From the NCBI GenBank assembly GCA_947243795.1, contig OX365939.1, positions 661,001 to 725,000 on the forward strand: a stretch of 64,000 nucleotides of DNA, written 5' to 3'. The position numbers were made by a program, and so were the translations under genes. Below the pieces are notes generated by a model. That model was not told where the DNA came from. It saw only the letters and a program-made list of their open reading frames with translations, and did not search any database. Positions 8,754 through 18,429 of the stretch are shown in pieces. Position 1 is the first letter of the stretch, and each line of letters begins with the position of its first letter. This stretch comes from Saccharomyces uvarum. Its lineage: Eukaryota > Ascomycota > Saccharomycetes > Saccharomycetales > Saccharomycetaceae.

Positions 8754-11099
8754 TTAACAAAGCGGTGTGACTAGGTTGCCACCAATATTCAGAAGGCTTT
8801 CCACCCTACCCTTTAGTGGATTCGAATTACACTCTAATATTTTCATGTTATTGAAATCGATTTTAGCAGTGTTCTTACCGATAGTGACAATTCCATTTAT
8901 TGTATCTTGCTCGCTATTTGTATGTTCATCTTTATCGAGTAACAAAGTAAAACACTCACCAAATTGTTCTTTAAACAGTCTTGAGATTTGTTTTGCTTTC
9001 GACACTTCGTCCATTTTGATTTGTGCAAAAGATTGCACCTCGCCGTCATGGTCATGTTCATGATCGTCACAAGAACGACTGGATAACTTCACACTAGCCG
9101 GAGCAGAATCTACGTTCATAAGTATTGCAATGACAGAATCGGCTATGGTGTCAGTCATTAAATCTTGTGTCCATTCTAAAGTAGCTATAGTGTCGACAAC
9201 AGTTAATTTGATATCTCCCATTATCTGCAAAATTAGTTTACCACATTTGATTGTACCGTCATCTTCTTCCGACTTAAGCTTTGGTTCTTGATTTGTTACC
9301 TTATCATCGTCTTGAAGAACATCGGCCTCACCAAACATTTGTAAAATATGCCAGTAAATAAGCTCTTTCTTACAATTTACACGGACTGATTGACGTTCTC
9401 TTAATATTGTTGTAGATAGATCAGGGTGATGTTCCCTTAAGTCTGATAGTGAAAGAAAGTCTAATTCGAAGTTTTTATCATCTGAAACCAAAATCCCAGA
9501 AACGACTATATCCTTATTTTCATCCGTTTCAGAATCATCTTCAGCTTGCGAATCCAATTCATTCTTAACTTGTTCTTTTATAGGCTCTATTTTGACTGCA
9601 ATTTCGTCCTTCCCCTCCGTGGATTTTTCTTTGTATATTTCATTTACAATGTTTCCCACAGCTTTAGCAACTTTGACGCCTTGAAATTCAAGATCCACTT
9701 CAACACAATTTCTTGGGTTGAAAACATGAACTTCATTTTCTGTGCCCTTTAAGGAAACGAAATTGGACAATAAAGCTGATTTCAAACGACCCATAGGATT
9801 AGCCTCGCCATGAACAAGAATAATATTTGGGGCGCTAATCTTTTCAATAAATTCCAAATTTTCCTGAAAATCAACATGTGCAGCAAAGGAGATTTCTTCG
9901 ACTTGGCAACGCCTTGGAATGGTGATTTCAGGATTGTTTATAGAAGGGATTGTATCCGGTTCAAGCATTATAAATTTTGCCATCGTTCCTTCAATGGAAT
10001 AACCGGTGATTAGTACCAAATTCTTGTCTTCCGGGCACCACCTTTCAAGTAAATCTCTTGATAAACCACTCTGAAGCATACCTGGAGACGCCAACATCAC
10101 GCTGGGACCGAAATCTTGGAAATCTTCCAAGTTTCTTAGATAGGATATGTTCTTGAATATGAATGGATTAGTCTGAGAATCTCTAAATTTTTTTCGAATG
10201 TCGTCATTCATCATATTTACGTAGGTTTGAAAGACACTCATACATTTTTTGGCTAAGTTGGATGCATAAAATATTGGAACTTGCCCGCTACCAAGTTCAT
10301 CGGCATGTTGGGACCAATATTCATCCAGTATAAGCATGATTTCCTGAGCTCTCCCCAATGCAAAAACCGGTAGAAGGACACGGCCACCTCGCATTACTGT
10401 GGAATGAATCAATTGGGTTAATTTTCTCTCTCTATTCAAACGGGGCTCGTGGGTCGCAGTGCCAAAGGTAGATTCTACAATTAATACATTAGACGAAAGT
10501 GGAGGAACCTCAGCAGAATTTAAATGACGATCAACTTCTCTCGAATAATCCCCTGTGAATAGCACCCTCAAACCAGCAATTTCTATTTGAAACATCGCTG
10601 CACCTAAAACATGACCTGCATGGAATGCCGTGAATTTTATACCATTGACGTCTATAGTTGAATGATAATCCACTGTTTCGATTTTGTCGAAGGACTCTAC
10701 TAAGTCCTCATCTGAAAATAGGCCTTCGTCTTTGCCTCCCGTTGAAGAGGATGAAGAACCTATACTGGTAACTCTTACAAAATCTCGTAACAACCATCTA
10801 TAAATGGCTTTGGTTGGATGTGTCATAAAAACTCTTCCTTGAAAATTTGTCCTTTGCATCACATAAGGAAGTGAAGCAGCATGGTCCAAATGGAAATGCG
10901 AAATTAATAAGATGTCGATTTTGGAAAGATCAAATTCATCGTAAAACGGCAGTGAAGCTAGCCCTTGATATGCCGGATGAATCCCTGCATCAAGCATCAC
11001 TGTCTTGCCCTTGTATTGTAATACGTGGCATGATCTCCCGACTTCGTTGCTTCCTCCCAATGAGAAGAATTTGAATTTTGTCGTATTTGATTGTTCCAT
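8754..11099 (-). CDS. YSH1: mRNA 3'-end processing endonuclease Ysh1 (Brr5, CPSF-73)
   Basis: Ysh1 is the endonuclease of the cleavage and polyadenylation factor; it cuts pre-mRNA at the poly(A) site. The 781-aa protein starts with a metallo-beta-lactamase fold whose zinc-binding motif HFHLDH lies at residues 68-73, with DAGIHP near 37 and FTGDYSRE near 180 as further active-site segments. A beta-CASP domain follows, with the conserved HGE near 430. The acidic C-terminal third is less conserved and includes a His/Asp run (CDDHEHDHDGE). The length is close to that of S. cerevisiae (779 aa). Confidence 0.97.
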   Translation of the reverse strand: MEQSNTTKFKFFSLGGSNEVGRSCHVLQYKGKTVMLDAGIHPAYQGLASLPFYDEFDLSKIDILLISHFHLDHAASLPYVMQRTNFQGRVFMTHPTKAIYRWLLRDFVRVTSIGSSSSSTGGKDEGLFSDEDLVESFDKIETVDYHSTIDVNGIKFTAFHAGHVLGAAMFQIEIAGLRVLFTGDYSREVDRHLNSAEVPPLSSNVLIVESTFGTATHEPRLNRERKLTQLIHSTVMRGGRVLLPVFALGRAQEIMLILDEYWSQHADELGSGQVPIFYASNLAKKCMSVFQTYVNMMNDDIRKKFRDSQTNPFIFKNISYLRNLEDFQDFGPSVMLASPGMLQSGLSRDLLERWCPEDKNLVLITGYSIEGTMAKFIMLEPDTIPSINNPEITIPRRCQVEEISFAAHVDFQENLEFIEKISAPNIILVHGEANPMGRLKSALLSNFVSLKGTENEVHVFNPRNCVEVDLEFQGVKVAKAVGNIVNEIYKEKSTEGKDEIAVKIEPIKEQVKNELDSQAEDDSETDENKDIVVSGILVSDDKNFELDFLSLSDLREHHPDLSTTILRERQSVRVNCKKELIYWHILQMFGEADVLQDDDKVTNQEPKLKSEEDDGTIKCGKLILQIMGDIKLTVVDTIATLEWTQDLMTDTIADSVIAILMNVDSAPASVKLSSRSCDDHEHDHDGEVQSFAQIKMDEVSKAKQISRLFKEQFGECFTLLLDKDEHTNSEQDTINGIVTIGKNTAKIDFNNMKILECNSNPLKGRVESLLNIGGNLVTPLC

Positions 11100-11554
11100 A
11101 TATTGAACGAATAGTTTTTTATTATTATTGTTATTATTATTATTGATACTTAAGTCGAGTAACCTTCAAATTGAGTGAGTAAAAAAGCCCCAAATCAATT
11201 CGCAAGCCGCTTCAATAAAAATGTAAAAGATAACAGGTTACAACTACATTATTTTAGATTCTTTAACTTTCAAGTATCCCGAGATTAGGCATCAATAGTT
11301 CTTAAAGGTTTACTAATTTTTCAAGTTTTTCGACCATATTTGAAGATTTCACCTCAAGGTCACTTACCCGTATTAATAAGCAGTCAGTGTGGCTCTTAAC
11401 AAGAATACGCACATATTAATAAACTAGATTAATTTGATATGAATTTAGACGTACGTTTTATCATCTTAGAGCTATAATATAAATCTATAAATAATATTTG
11501 GAAAGATTAAAAAAAAAAAAATTTATACGGATAAATAGTATGGTAATGGAAAAA
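11100..11554. other. Intergenic YSH1 to YLR278C
   Basis: This spacer holds the YSH1 promoter and the YLR278C 3' region. An ATT trinucleotide microsatellite lies at about 11120-11143 next to the YSH1 start, and a poly-A run at about 11510-11520. No other element is clear. Confidence 0.6.
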
Positions 11555-14500
11555 TCATGTCAGGAAACCATAATCATCGTTAATCGTCCAAAAATCTTCC
11601 ACTGGACCAGACGTCATCATGTTATCCCAATTTGAACGTTTTTTTCTAATTTCTGCATTAGCAGCAATAGGAGCTATGTTCTCAAAATGCATATTCGTAG
11701 TTGTATTCGTTTCCGCTTGCACCTTCGATGTATTCTTTTCAGTACTTTCAAAATTGTGCTGCTGATCACCATCATGATGAGACATCATAAACAAATTCCT
11801 ATTATAGGAAGAGTCGTTCTGTGTTTGTTGAAAGCTGTTAGCATTTACGTTATTTGCGGGACACATTTCAGGTTGTTGTTCTTGTTTATCCATGGAGAGA
11901 GATGATGGGTCTTGACTTTGTGGGAAGATTGTTTGCAGTATGGATTTACTATTCAAAGCATCCAAAACAGAGTTATTGGTCCATGTGGAAATATTATTGA
12001 TCATATCGTGAGCACCATTACTGAAGAGAATATCACCCGAAGATGAACCATCGCGATTTTGTTTGACACTCGCAGGAATTGAATGTCCCGTTATTGATGC
12101 CGGTATTGAAGGAATGATATTTGCATCATACTCTGATCTCATTTGCGGCGGATTGAAGTTTGCATCTTCGATGCCCCTTGATCGTTTGTTTTCGTTTGAA
12201 GGATTGGAAAATATTTTCGATTGTAAAGCATTATTATTGATGAAATTATTATTCAATTGATTCGTGAAATTGTTCTCTGGAAATCGTTGTGGGGAAGAAA
12301 TATGCTGTTGTGGCAGCCGTTGAGTTTGCTGTGATTGAATTGGTTGAAGTGCTTGTGGTGCTTGTTGATGTGATAACATATGTGAAATTTGAGGGTATGG
12401 AGTTGGAGTTTGAGTCATTGTTATTGGGATTGGATCTGAATGAGACGACGCGGTAGATATACTAGAAGACTTGGAAGGACTACTATTGGAGATAGTTTCT
12501 GGATTCAAGGATGATAAATATGCTTGCAAATTATGTTGAGCCAGCTGCTGCTGTAAAAAAGCTTGTTGTTGAAATACTTGCCAATCAAACTCTGTTTGGT
12601 TGGTTGGTTTCTTGACGATATATTGGTCTTGAATAGGTTTCTTGTCGATATTGTCCAAGGGCACGTTGTTGTTAGGAATATACTGGTGGTCATGGTTACT
12701 GCTGTCGTCATTATTGTTTACACCGATTTTCAAGTTTCTTTCTTGTGATGAAGATGATGATGATGACGACGACGACGGCGACGAAGACGATGACATCGAC
12801 GGCGACGGAGAAGTATACAAAATTGACGAATTAGCGATTTGAGCTCTGTTATCCATCTTTGTCAGTAAATGAGCCAAACTTTTGGGCACGGAAGTCTTCT
12901 CTAAGACACCTTGCTTTTTCTTAAATTTTTCTTGTTCAGCTAAATCAACTTGTGAATTTTCCACAAAGCCAACATGTTCTTCGGCTTGTCCCTTACCAAA
13001 TATTCTTGCCACAGCTGGTGGCATACCACCGTTATGAGATATACTCTTCTCCATCGAGTTTGTTTCGATAGCCGCGGCAGCGGATGTGGTGGTAGAGGTG
13101 GCGGAAGTAACATTATTAGGGGTTACCGTGGAAGAATTAGCCTTGTTGGAAACAGTCCGTTTGCCTTCACTGTGTCTTGATTGTTTCAGATTAGTTATAC
13201 TACTGGCCATGAAAATCAATTCAGAAGAGTCTGGGCCACATCTTTCGATTAAGTTTCCCACCGTAGCGTTCATTAGTTGATCAAAAGTGTCTCTGAAAGT
13301 TCTTGCAAAGTTCGACCTTTCCGTCATGACGTACAAACAAACGGAGCAAGCTCTTAAATCGTCCATTGTAGAGAAGAGACTTGCACTTATCAAAGGTCTC
13401 GTGTGTTTCGAAGCGTCGCCCAATTTCTTCCTTCTTTGGTCATCAAAATTCCTGGCCAACCACATACAGTAGATCAAAGTGACACCGGCTACGAAAACGG
13501 TATGTACTGCTGGAGTGGAGTGGCCATTAAGAGTCTTTTGATGGAATATTTTGTATAATTGACAAATCTGACCCGCGGCTGCTTGGCATTCTCTGAATAA
13601 TCTATCCTCCGGAGCGAAAAATTCCAAATAAGGCTGGATCAATAGCCGGACGGATCTGTAGTAATAAAGTTTTAGAGTTTCGTTTTCAAAATTTTTCACA
13701 TCGAGAGTAGAATAACTTTTCCTCCAAACCTCTAAATCTTCAAAGAATTTTTGCACGAGGGGTAATTGATCATTAGACTGTCTTACTGATTTGGAATCGC
13801 TTTTCAAAAGTTGCAAAGTCTCCACAAACTGAGATTCGATTCTGCGCAGTTTCAAAGATTGATTAATGAATTGCACACCGTGGTCCTTGGCGGATGGGGC
13901 CGCAGACGCTGCGTGTACACCCTTTGTATAGAAGGAGTCGTTGCTGAAAAGAGGCAGGTTTATCTCTGATTCCTTGATGGTGTACGGTTTCCCCACGGCA
14001 ACACAAATCATTCTTTCTAAAAGGTAAACACACCAAAACAGTCGTAGTTTTTTATTTGCAAAGGGATCGTTGGGATACCATTGATTTAGATGCAGTTTTT
14101 TCTTGGATATTCCCATGACATCTTTGATGATGTCGTACAGTATCAGGGAGTCTCTGTCCGTTCTGATGATGTAAAGGACCAGTAAAGTCAACAATTCTAT
14201 TTGTTGGACGTAGTTCAAGTGCAGCCCACACTTGGTGATGTGACGGATGGCGGTGGAGAAGTACCGATGAGGGGGGAAACCCTTGTATTTACCCGTAGTC
14301 ATGAGTAAGTAGGCGCTGATACTGAAGACCAGCCACATTCTACCGGAGAGAAAATGGAATTCTATTTCAGAGTAAGAATGTGAATTTGAAGATGGCGCGG
14401 TGGATGACGTGGTGGGAGAAGAAGGCGGGATAACAATCTTGTTGTGCAGGTAATGATCGTAAAAAGTGTAAATCTCTCGTTCGTCCAAGATGGGGTATTT

Positions 14501-15454
14501 GAATTGCAATCTGGTGAAGAAAGTGTCCAAAAAGGAACGAGACAGCTTTTCGTCCAGTTCGAATATGGGGTCATACATCAGGAATTCCTTTTTCAAGTTG
14601 TATTTGGCAAAGATACATTTGGTGAAATTCAGCGACTCCAAAGGGTCGTTTAACAGGCTTGCCGATTGGCAGATGGCATTATTGTTGTTTATGTTGTTTG
14701 TGTTGGCCGAGGCATCGGTCGTGACCGATCCGATGTTGCCGCCGCCGCCGACGTTACTGTTTTCCAGTTGCTTGTTTGCCGGGGATGGCAACGGCAGTAT
14801 GACCATGTTAGTATTCGGCGGTCTGGTGTAGTCGGAGGCATTGTCGCTTAATAGGTGAGAAATTCTCCTGTACTGAGCCAGCTTGTTGTTGTACTGGTTG
14901 CATCCCGGTGGTAGATCCAGCAGGACCTCCAGGGTTTTCAGTTTTTTCTCCAAGAACATGGTATATTGGTCTTTGTTTTGGTTCATTAGATTCGGATTGA
15001 AAGTAGTGTTAACAGTAGTGTTAACAGACTTCATGATTTTCTTGGGTGCATTCGCACCAGCAACATCGATGTTTGTGTGGCCAGCGGAAATGGGTTTTAT
15101 TATCGTGATATCGTTCAAAGAGGTGCCAGCGCCAGCGCCAATACTGCTATCTTGCAGCTCATTTTTGAATATAGGGTAAGGTGAAGGTACAGTGCCAGCT
15201 GTAGGGGTGTTGCTATTGGAGGTGGACGTGGAATACTTGGAGGGCTGCACACATTTGATTCCGGCCTTCAGGCAGGCGGTGCAACTGGGCAATTTATGAT
15301 CGCACCGCTGCTTTCTTCTTCTGCAAAGAAGACACGACCTGGAACGGCCCTTTTTGTCCTGCAGCAAGACGTCCGTTCTGTTACCAGCCAGCTCCAGTTC
15401 TCTTTTCAACTGTAGAATTTTCTCTTGGCTAACATTTTTCCTTGGACGACCCAT
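11555..15454 (-). CDS. Zn(II)2Cys6 transcription factor (YLR278C ortholog)
   Basis: This 1299-aa protein is a Gal4-type zinc-cluster regulator. I start it at the ATG giving MGRPRKNVSQEK, the conserved N-terminus; the frame stays open 67 codons further upstream, but that extension looks like 5' leader. The zinc cluster at residues 41-68 has spacing C-X2-C-X6-C-X6-C-X2-C-X6-C. A fungal transcription factor middle-homology region covers roughly 360-760. The second half is low complexity, rich in Gln, Ser and Asn, with a long Ser run near 915-930. The S. cerevisiae protein is nuclear and its target genes are not well defined. Length differs from S. cerevisiae mainly through these repeats. Confidence 0.92.
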   Translation of the reverse strand: MGRPRKNVSQEKILQLKRELELAGNRTDVLLQDKKGRSRSCLLCRRRKQRCDHKLPSCTACLKAGIKCVQPSKYSTSTSNSNTPTAGTVPSPYPIFKNELQDSSIGAGAGTSLNDITIIKPISAGHTNIDVAGANAPKKIMKSVNTTVNTTFNPNLMNQNKDQYTMFLEKKLKTLEVLLDLPPGCNQYNNKLAQYRRISHLLSDNASDYTRPPNTNMVILPLPSPANKQLENSNVGGGGNIGSVTTDASANTNNINNNNAICQSASLLNDPLESLNFTKCIFAKYNLKKEFLMYDPIFELDEKLSRSFLDTFFTRLQFKYPILDEREIYTFYDHYLHNKIVIPPSSPTTSSTAPSSNSHSYSEIEFHFLSGRMWLVFSISAYLLMTTGKYKGFPPHRYFSTAIRHITKCGLHLNYVQQIELLTLLVLYIIRTDRDSLILYDIIKDVMGISKKKLHLNQWYPNDPFANKKLRLFWCVYLLERMICVAVGKPYTIKESEINLPLFSNDSFYTKGVHAASAAPSAKDHGVQFINQSLKLRRIESQFVETLQLLKSDSKSVRQSNDQLPLVQKFFEDLEVWRKSYSTLDVKNFENETLKLYYYRSVRLLIQPYLEFFAPEDRLFRECQAAAGQICQLYKIFHQKTLNGHSTPAVHTVFVAGVTLIYCMWLARNFDDQRRKKLGDASKHTRPLISASLFSTMDDLRACSVCLYVMTERSNFARTFRDTFDQLMNATVGNLIERCGPDSSELIFMASSITNLKQSRHSEGKRTVSNKANSSTVTPNNVTSATSTTTSAAAAIETNSMEKSISHNGGMPPAVARIFGKGQAEEHVGFVENSQVDLAEQEKFKKKQGVLEKTSVPKSLAHLLTKMDNRAQIANSSILYTSPSPSMSSSSSPSSSSSSSSSSQERNLKIGVNNNDDSSNHDHQYIPNNNVPLDNIDKKPIQDQYIVKKPTNQTEFDWQVFQQQAFLQQQLAQHNLQAYLSSLNPETISNSSPSKSSSISTASSHSDPIPITMTQTPTPYPQISHMLSHQQAPQALQPIQSQQTQRLPQQHISSPQRFPENNFTNQLNNNFINNNALQSKIFSNPSNENKRSRGIEDANFNPPQMRSEYDANIIPSIPASITGHSIPASVKQNRDGSSSGDILFSNGAHDMINNISTWTNNSVLDALNSKSILQTIFPQSQDPSSLSMDKQEQQPEMCPANNVNANSFQQTQNDSSYNRNLFMMSHHDGDQQHNFESTEKNTSKVQAETNTTTNMHFENIAPIAANAEIRKKRSNWDNMMTSGPVEDFWTINDDYGFLT

Positions 15455-15886
15455 TATAAAGCGTATGCTATGATCGATAGTGTTAGTCCGAAGATGAATG
15501 ACTCGGATACACTTGTCTTTATGAACAGAGGGGAGGCTGGAGGCAATGATGATGCTACTACTACTACGTCTATGTACAAAAAAAAATCTCCGATCTGAAC
15601 GAGCATATATAATGACTAAAAAATCAAAATGACCACGAAACAGAAACAAGTGCAAAGCAATGGGAAAAGAAGAAAAAATAGAAGCCTGTCTACGAACAAA
15701 GATTGGCGTGTAAGCACCACACGGTGCGATCGCGGTGTCGACGTGCAGAATGTGCAGCAGCAGGAACTTCGGCGTATTGTTGTCCCACTACTTTGTTCAT
15801 GACCAAGGCCCTGGCCGGCAACGCCCGCAGCTGAAAAAAATTTACTAATTTCATTTTCCGCTTCCCTTTTGTCGCTTCACCTGCGG
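15455..15886. other. YLR278C promoter and YLR281C 3' region
   Basis: Base composition changes sharply here, from AT-rich on the left to GC-rich from about 15700. Open frames on the minus strand around 15690-16064 are by-products of the GC-rich sequence that overlap YLR281C. I see no further gene. Confidence 0.6.
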
Positions 15887-16354
15887 TTACCGTCGGAATA
15901 ACTCGCGCACCACCTCCTGGTCCCGGGCCTCGCGCTCCTCTTTCTCCGCGCGGGCGGCTTCGCCATGCCGCTCGTGCTTCGCGATACTTCGCCGGCGCTG
16001 CGCGTGTTTCTGCTGGCGATGCCACAGTTGCAACGCGTCCTCCCTGGAAGGCGTCGTGTCGCACGACGCGGCAAGCTCGCGCGCGAGCTTGAGCCGGGCA
16101 AGCCGGCGGTTCTGCTCACGTGACCGTGTCTCTTGGCACTCGACCACGATGCCCGTGGGTTCGTGTCGCAACTGTACTTTGGAGTTGCATTTGTTGATCT
16201 TCTGGCCGCCGGGGCCTCTGCCGCCGTGAAGGAACTTTTCCGTGCATTGTGCCTCCATCTCCGGCGTGAACTGCGGCCGCGGCGGGAACTTGTTCTTCTT
16301 GATCAGCGGCACGGCCGTGCCGCTGATCCATCTTCTACACGCTGCTTTGATCAT
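15887..16354 (-). CDS. Mitochondrial class I release-factor-like protein (YLR281C ortholog)
   Basis: This 155-aa protein has the RF-1 peptidyl-tRNA hydrolase motif: GGRGPGGQKINK at residues 44-55, with catalytic GGQ at 49-51, followed by a basic, Arg-rich helix. The domain is the short, codon-recognition-free type seen in ICT1 and C12orf65, which rescue stalled mitochondrial ribosomes. The Arg-rich N-terminus could be a mitochondrial presequence. The function is inferred. The gene is remarkable for base composition: bases 15901-16140 are about 69% G+C by my count, and the C-terminal half is rich in Ala, Arg and Glu. Two perfect palindromes lie within it. It is divergent from YLR283W. Confidence 0.9.
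   Translation of the reverse strand: MIKAACRRWISGTAVPLIKKNKFPPRPQFTPEMEAQCTEKFLHGGRGPGGQKINKCNSKVQLRHEPTGIVVECQETRSREQNRRLARLKLARELAASCDTTPSREDALQLWHRQQKHAQRRRSIAKHERHGEAARAEKEEREARDQEVVRELFRR
16072..16091. repeat. Perfect 20-bp palindrome inside YLR281C
   Basis: CAAGCTCGCGCGCGAGCTTG is identical to its own reverse complement with no spacer. It lies within the GC-rich second half of the reading frame. Confidence 0.95.
16301..16328. repeat. Perfect 28-bp palindrome inside YLR281C
   Basis: The two 14-base halves, GATCAGCGGCACGG and CCGTGCCGCTGATC, are exact reverse complements with no spacer. The palindrome lies near the 5' end of the reading frame, coding residues about 10-18 (ISGTAVPLI). 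Confidence 0.97.
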
Positions 16355-16434
16355 CGCTTCTTGGTCGGTTGCTCGCGGTGCGTATTCTGCGGTGCTTGCT
16401 GTTAGCTGTTGGTCTAGCTTATATGTATTTCACA

Positions 16435-16466
16435 TGTAGCGTGCGCGCGTTGTAGCGTGCGCGCGT
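16435..16466. repeat. 16-bp perfect tandem duplication in the YLR281C/YLR283W promoter
   Basis: The unit TGTAGCGTGCGCGCGT occurs twice back to back. Each copy has an alternating purine-pyrimidine run (GTGCGCGCGT). It lies 80-112 bp upstream of the YLR281C start and about 137 bp upstream of YLR283W, in a 248-nt divergent promoter. Confidence 0.9.
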
Positions 16467-16602
16467 TGGTATTCTGGGGAAAAAACCGCACGGTAATTAA
16501 AGTGTTGTACGTATATATACATCTATGTATGTGCCTTGGCTGGCAAAGATGGGAATAGAAGAGATGCATGCGCATGCGTGGACGTAGCAATCTAGTAAGT
16601 CA

Positions 16603-17529
16603 ATGATGATGCGGTTAGTGCGTGTGTCGTCGGTCCGATTCTTTCCTGCCAAAGTAAGCCGGCAGCGGTTCTGGCCATGCTTGCGGTACTTCAACTCGTA
16701 TTCAGAGCCACTTTTGCAGAAATCTATGTCTTTGAAAAACATTCAGTTATCAGAGCTATCGTCACCGCCGTTGCCAAAGGAAAAGGAAAAGGAAAAGGAC
16801 AGCGATGGCAAGACCTCGTTCGGTCTGTTGGACAGGTTTTCGGAAAACTTCATCGCCCAGGGAAATGGGTTGAAACCCACTACTTCCCAGAACCAACTGG
16901 ACACCATCAAGTTTTATCAGTTGCTGCGCGAGAGGGGCAGCTTCTCGAACGAACAGTGTAAATCTATCATTTCTTTGCTCTTGCAACTGCTGAATAACGA
17001 GTTCTATTCCAGCTATAATGAGTCGTTTCTTAGAGACATGGAACTGAACAAGCAGTCTCATTTGTTCAGTTCCCTGGAGACTGAACTGAAGTTTGCCATT
17101 CAAAACTCCAGAGACACGCAGCTAAATGAGCATCATTTGCAACTCCTGAAACTCAAGAGAGAGCTGAATTCCATCCATGACGAACTGAACGAGGTTATAA
17201 TAAACTCTCTGCAAAAGGACGCCAAGTTAGAGTTCAACAACCAGAAATTGGAAAATACCCTACTGTATAAGCATATCAATCTGAGGTTGAACGACTCTTC
17301 CAACAAGATTCAAACCAAGATACTGGGTGAAATCAGGTCTCACATCGAAAATTTAAGATGGCAAACAACAAGAAGCGGTCTCTTGATCATACTGGTCCTT
17401 GTTTGTTCAATTATGATCGGCGTAAGTGCATCGAAAAAGGAGCCTGTAGTAGTACCACAAGAACCGGAAACCCCGCTGCCAGATCAAGACACCAACACTC
17501 TCCCTCGAGACCAACTTGAAATAAAATAG
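16603..17529 (+). CDS. Mitochondrial DUF1640 (CCDC90-like) protein (YLR283W ortholog)
   Basis: This 308-aa protein has the layout of the CCDC90/DUF1640 family: a basic N-terminus, a conserved block beginning around residue 100 (IKFYQLLRERGSFSNEQ), a coiled-coil region about 175-250 and one membrane segment near 260-277 (LLIILVLVCSIMIGVSA). A paralog in yeast is Fmp32. The S. cerevisiae protein is mitochondrial with no settled function. I use the first of three adjacent ATGs. A Lys-Glu microsatellite (KEKEKEK) lies near residue 58-65. It is convergent with ECI1, with 60 nt between stop codons. Confidence 0.88.
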   Translation: MMMRLVRVSSVRFFPAKVSRQRFWPCLRYFNSYSEPLLQKSMSLKNIQLSELSSPPLPKEKEKEKDSDGKTSFGLLDRFSENFIAQGNGLKPTTSQNQLDTIKFYQLLRERGSFSNEQCKSIISLLLQLLNNEFYSSYNESFLRDMELNKQSHLFSSLETELKFAIQNSRDTQLNEHHLQLLKLKRELNSIHDELNEVIINSLQKDAKLEFNNQKLENTLLYKHINLRLNDSSNKIQTKILGEIRSHIENLRWQTTRSGLLIILVLVCSIMIGVSASKKEPVVVPQEPETPLPDQDTNTLPRDQLEIK

Positions 17530-17589
17530 TTAGTATGTATTTTCGTACATCGATATATAGTTTTTTTGTTTCCCTGGGGGTGGGGAGCG

Positions 17590-18429
17590 CTATAACCGAT
17601 GTTTTCTTTGTTTCGAGCCCAATTGACTGAATCTTCTCAAAGGCTCTCCGTCCACCCAATACTTCAACGATTCGTTCACCTCCATCGAATTGATTTTGTT
17701 CAGCGAATCAATGTGGTTCGACTGCAGCAATTTCTTCATTCCCAGGCAACTGGGCAAATACAACCCTTCCACTTTGCTCCTCAGCTCATCCAAAACCGCC
17801 GTATTAAACGTTTCGCTGCTTGGCGATGGCATGTTAAAATTCTTGCTTATGAACCCGCTCTCGCACAGTGTATCGTACTTGAATGGTTTATTGAACATCA
17901 GGTGCTCGTACGCCGTGTTTATACCGAACTTTAGAGGCAGCGAAACCGTCGTGCCGCCTTCAGTGACCAATCCCAAATTGGCAAATGGGTACAGCAAATA
18001 GACCTTGTCATTCATACTATACACAATGTCACATAATGCCACCAGCGCAGCGCTCATCCCTATGGCTGGCCCGTTCAAACAGCAAATCAAAACCTTGGAA
18101 TGCTTGATAAAGGCATCAGTAACATATACATTCCTAGCGACAAAATTGGACAGCCACTTGCTTGTTTCTGACGCGTATTCGACGCTACTGTCTCCTTGCG
18201 CCTTGGCAATGCCTTTGAAGTCTGCCCCACTAGAAAAAAACCTACCGCTGCTTTGTAAAACTGTGAAATACACATTAGGGTCTTTGTCTGCCAGTTCCAG
18301 CAATTCTCCCAAATATATATAATCTTCACCCTCCAAGGCATTCAAATTCTCAGGTTTCACTAATTGTATAATGAAAAAGGGCCCCGCGGCACGATACCTG
18401 ATTTTCTCATTCTTTCTGATCCCCGGCAT
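17590..18429 (-). CDS. ECI1: Peroxisomal delta3,delta2-enoyl-CoA isomerase
   Basis: Eci1 moves double bonds of unsaturated enoyl-CoAs so that they can enter beta-oxidation in peroxisomes. The 279-aa protein has a crotonase fold, with oxyanion-hole segments SGADFKGIA near residue 67-75 and NGPAIGMSAALVALC near 120-134. The C-terminus ends in HRL, a PTS1 peroxisome-import signal known for this enzyme. A full oleate response element lies upstream. Length agrees with S. cerevisiae (280 aa). Confidence 0.96.
   Translation of the reverse strand: MPGIRKNEKIRYRAAGPFFIIQLVKPENLNALEGEDYIYLGELLELADKDPNVYFTVLQSSGRFFSSGADFKGIAKAQGDSSVEYASETSKWLSNFVARNVYVTDAFIKHSKVLICCLNGPAIGMSAALVALCDIVYSMNDKVYLLYPFANLGLVTEGGTTVSLPLKFGINTAYEHLMFNKPFKYDTLCESGFISKNFNMPSPSSETFNTAVLDELRSKVEGLYLPSCLGMKKLLQSNHIDSLNKINSMEVNESLKYWVDGEPLRRFSQLGSKQRKHRL

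Noticed and set aside
12505-15179. Many frames on the other strand of YLR278C
   Set aside because: Shadows of the low-complexity coding strand.
15690-16405. Several long frames in other phases of the YLR281C locus
   Set aside because: High GC reduces stop codons in all frames. Only the phase with GGQ is supported.
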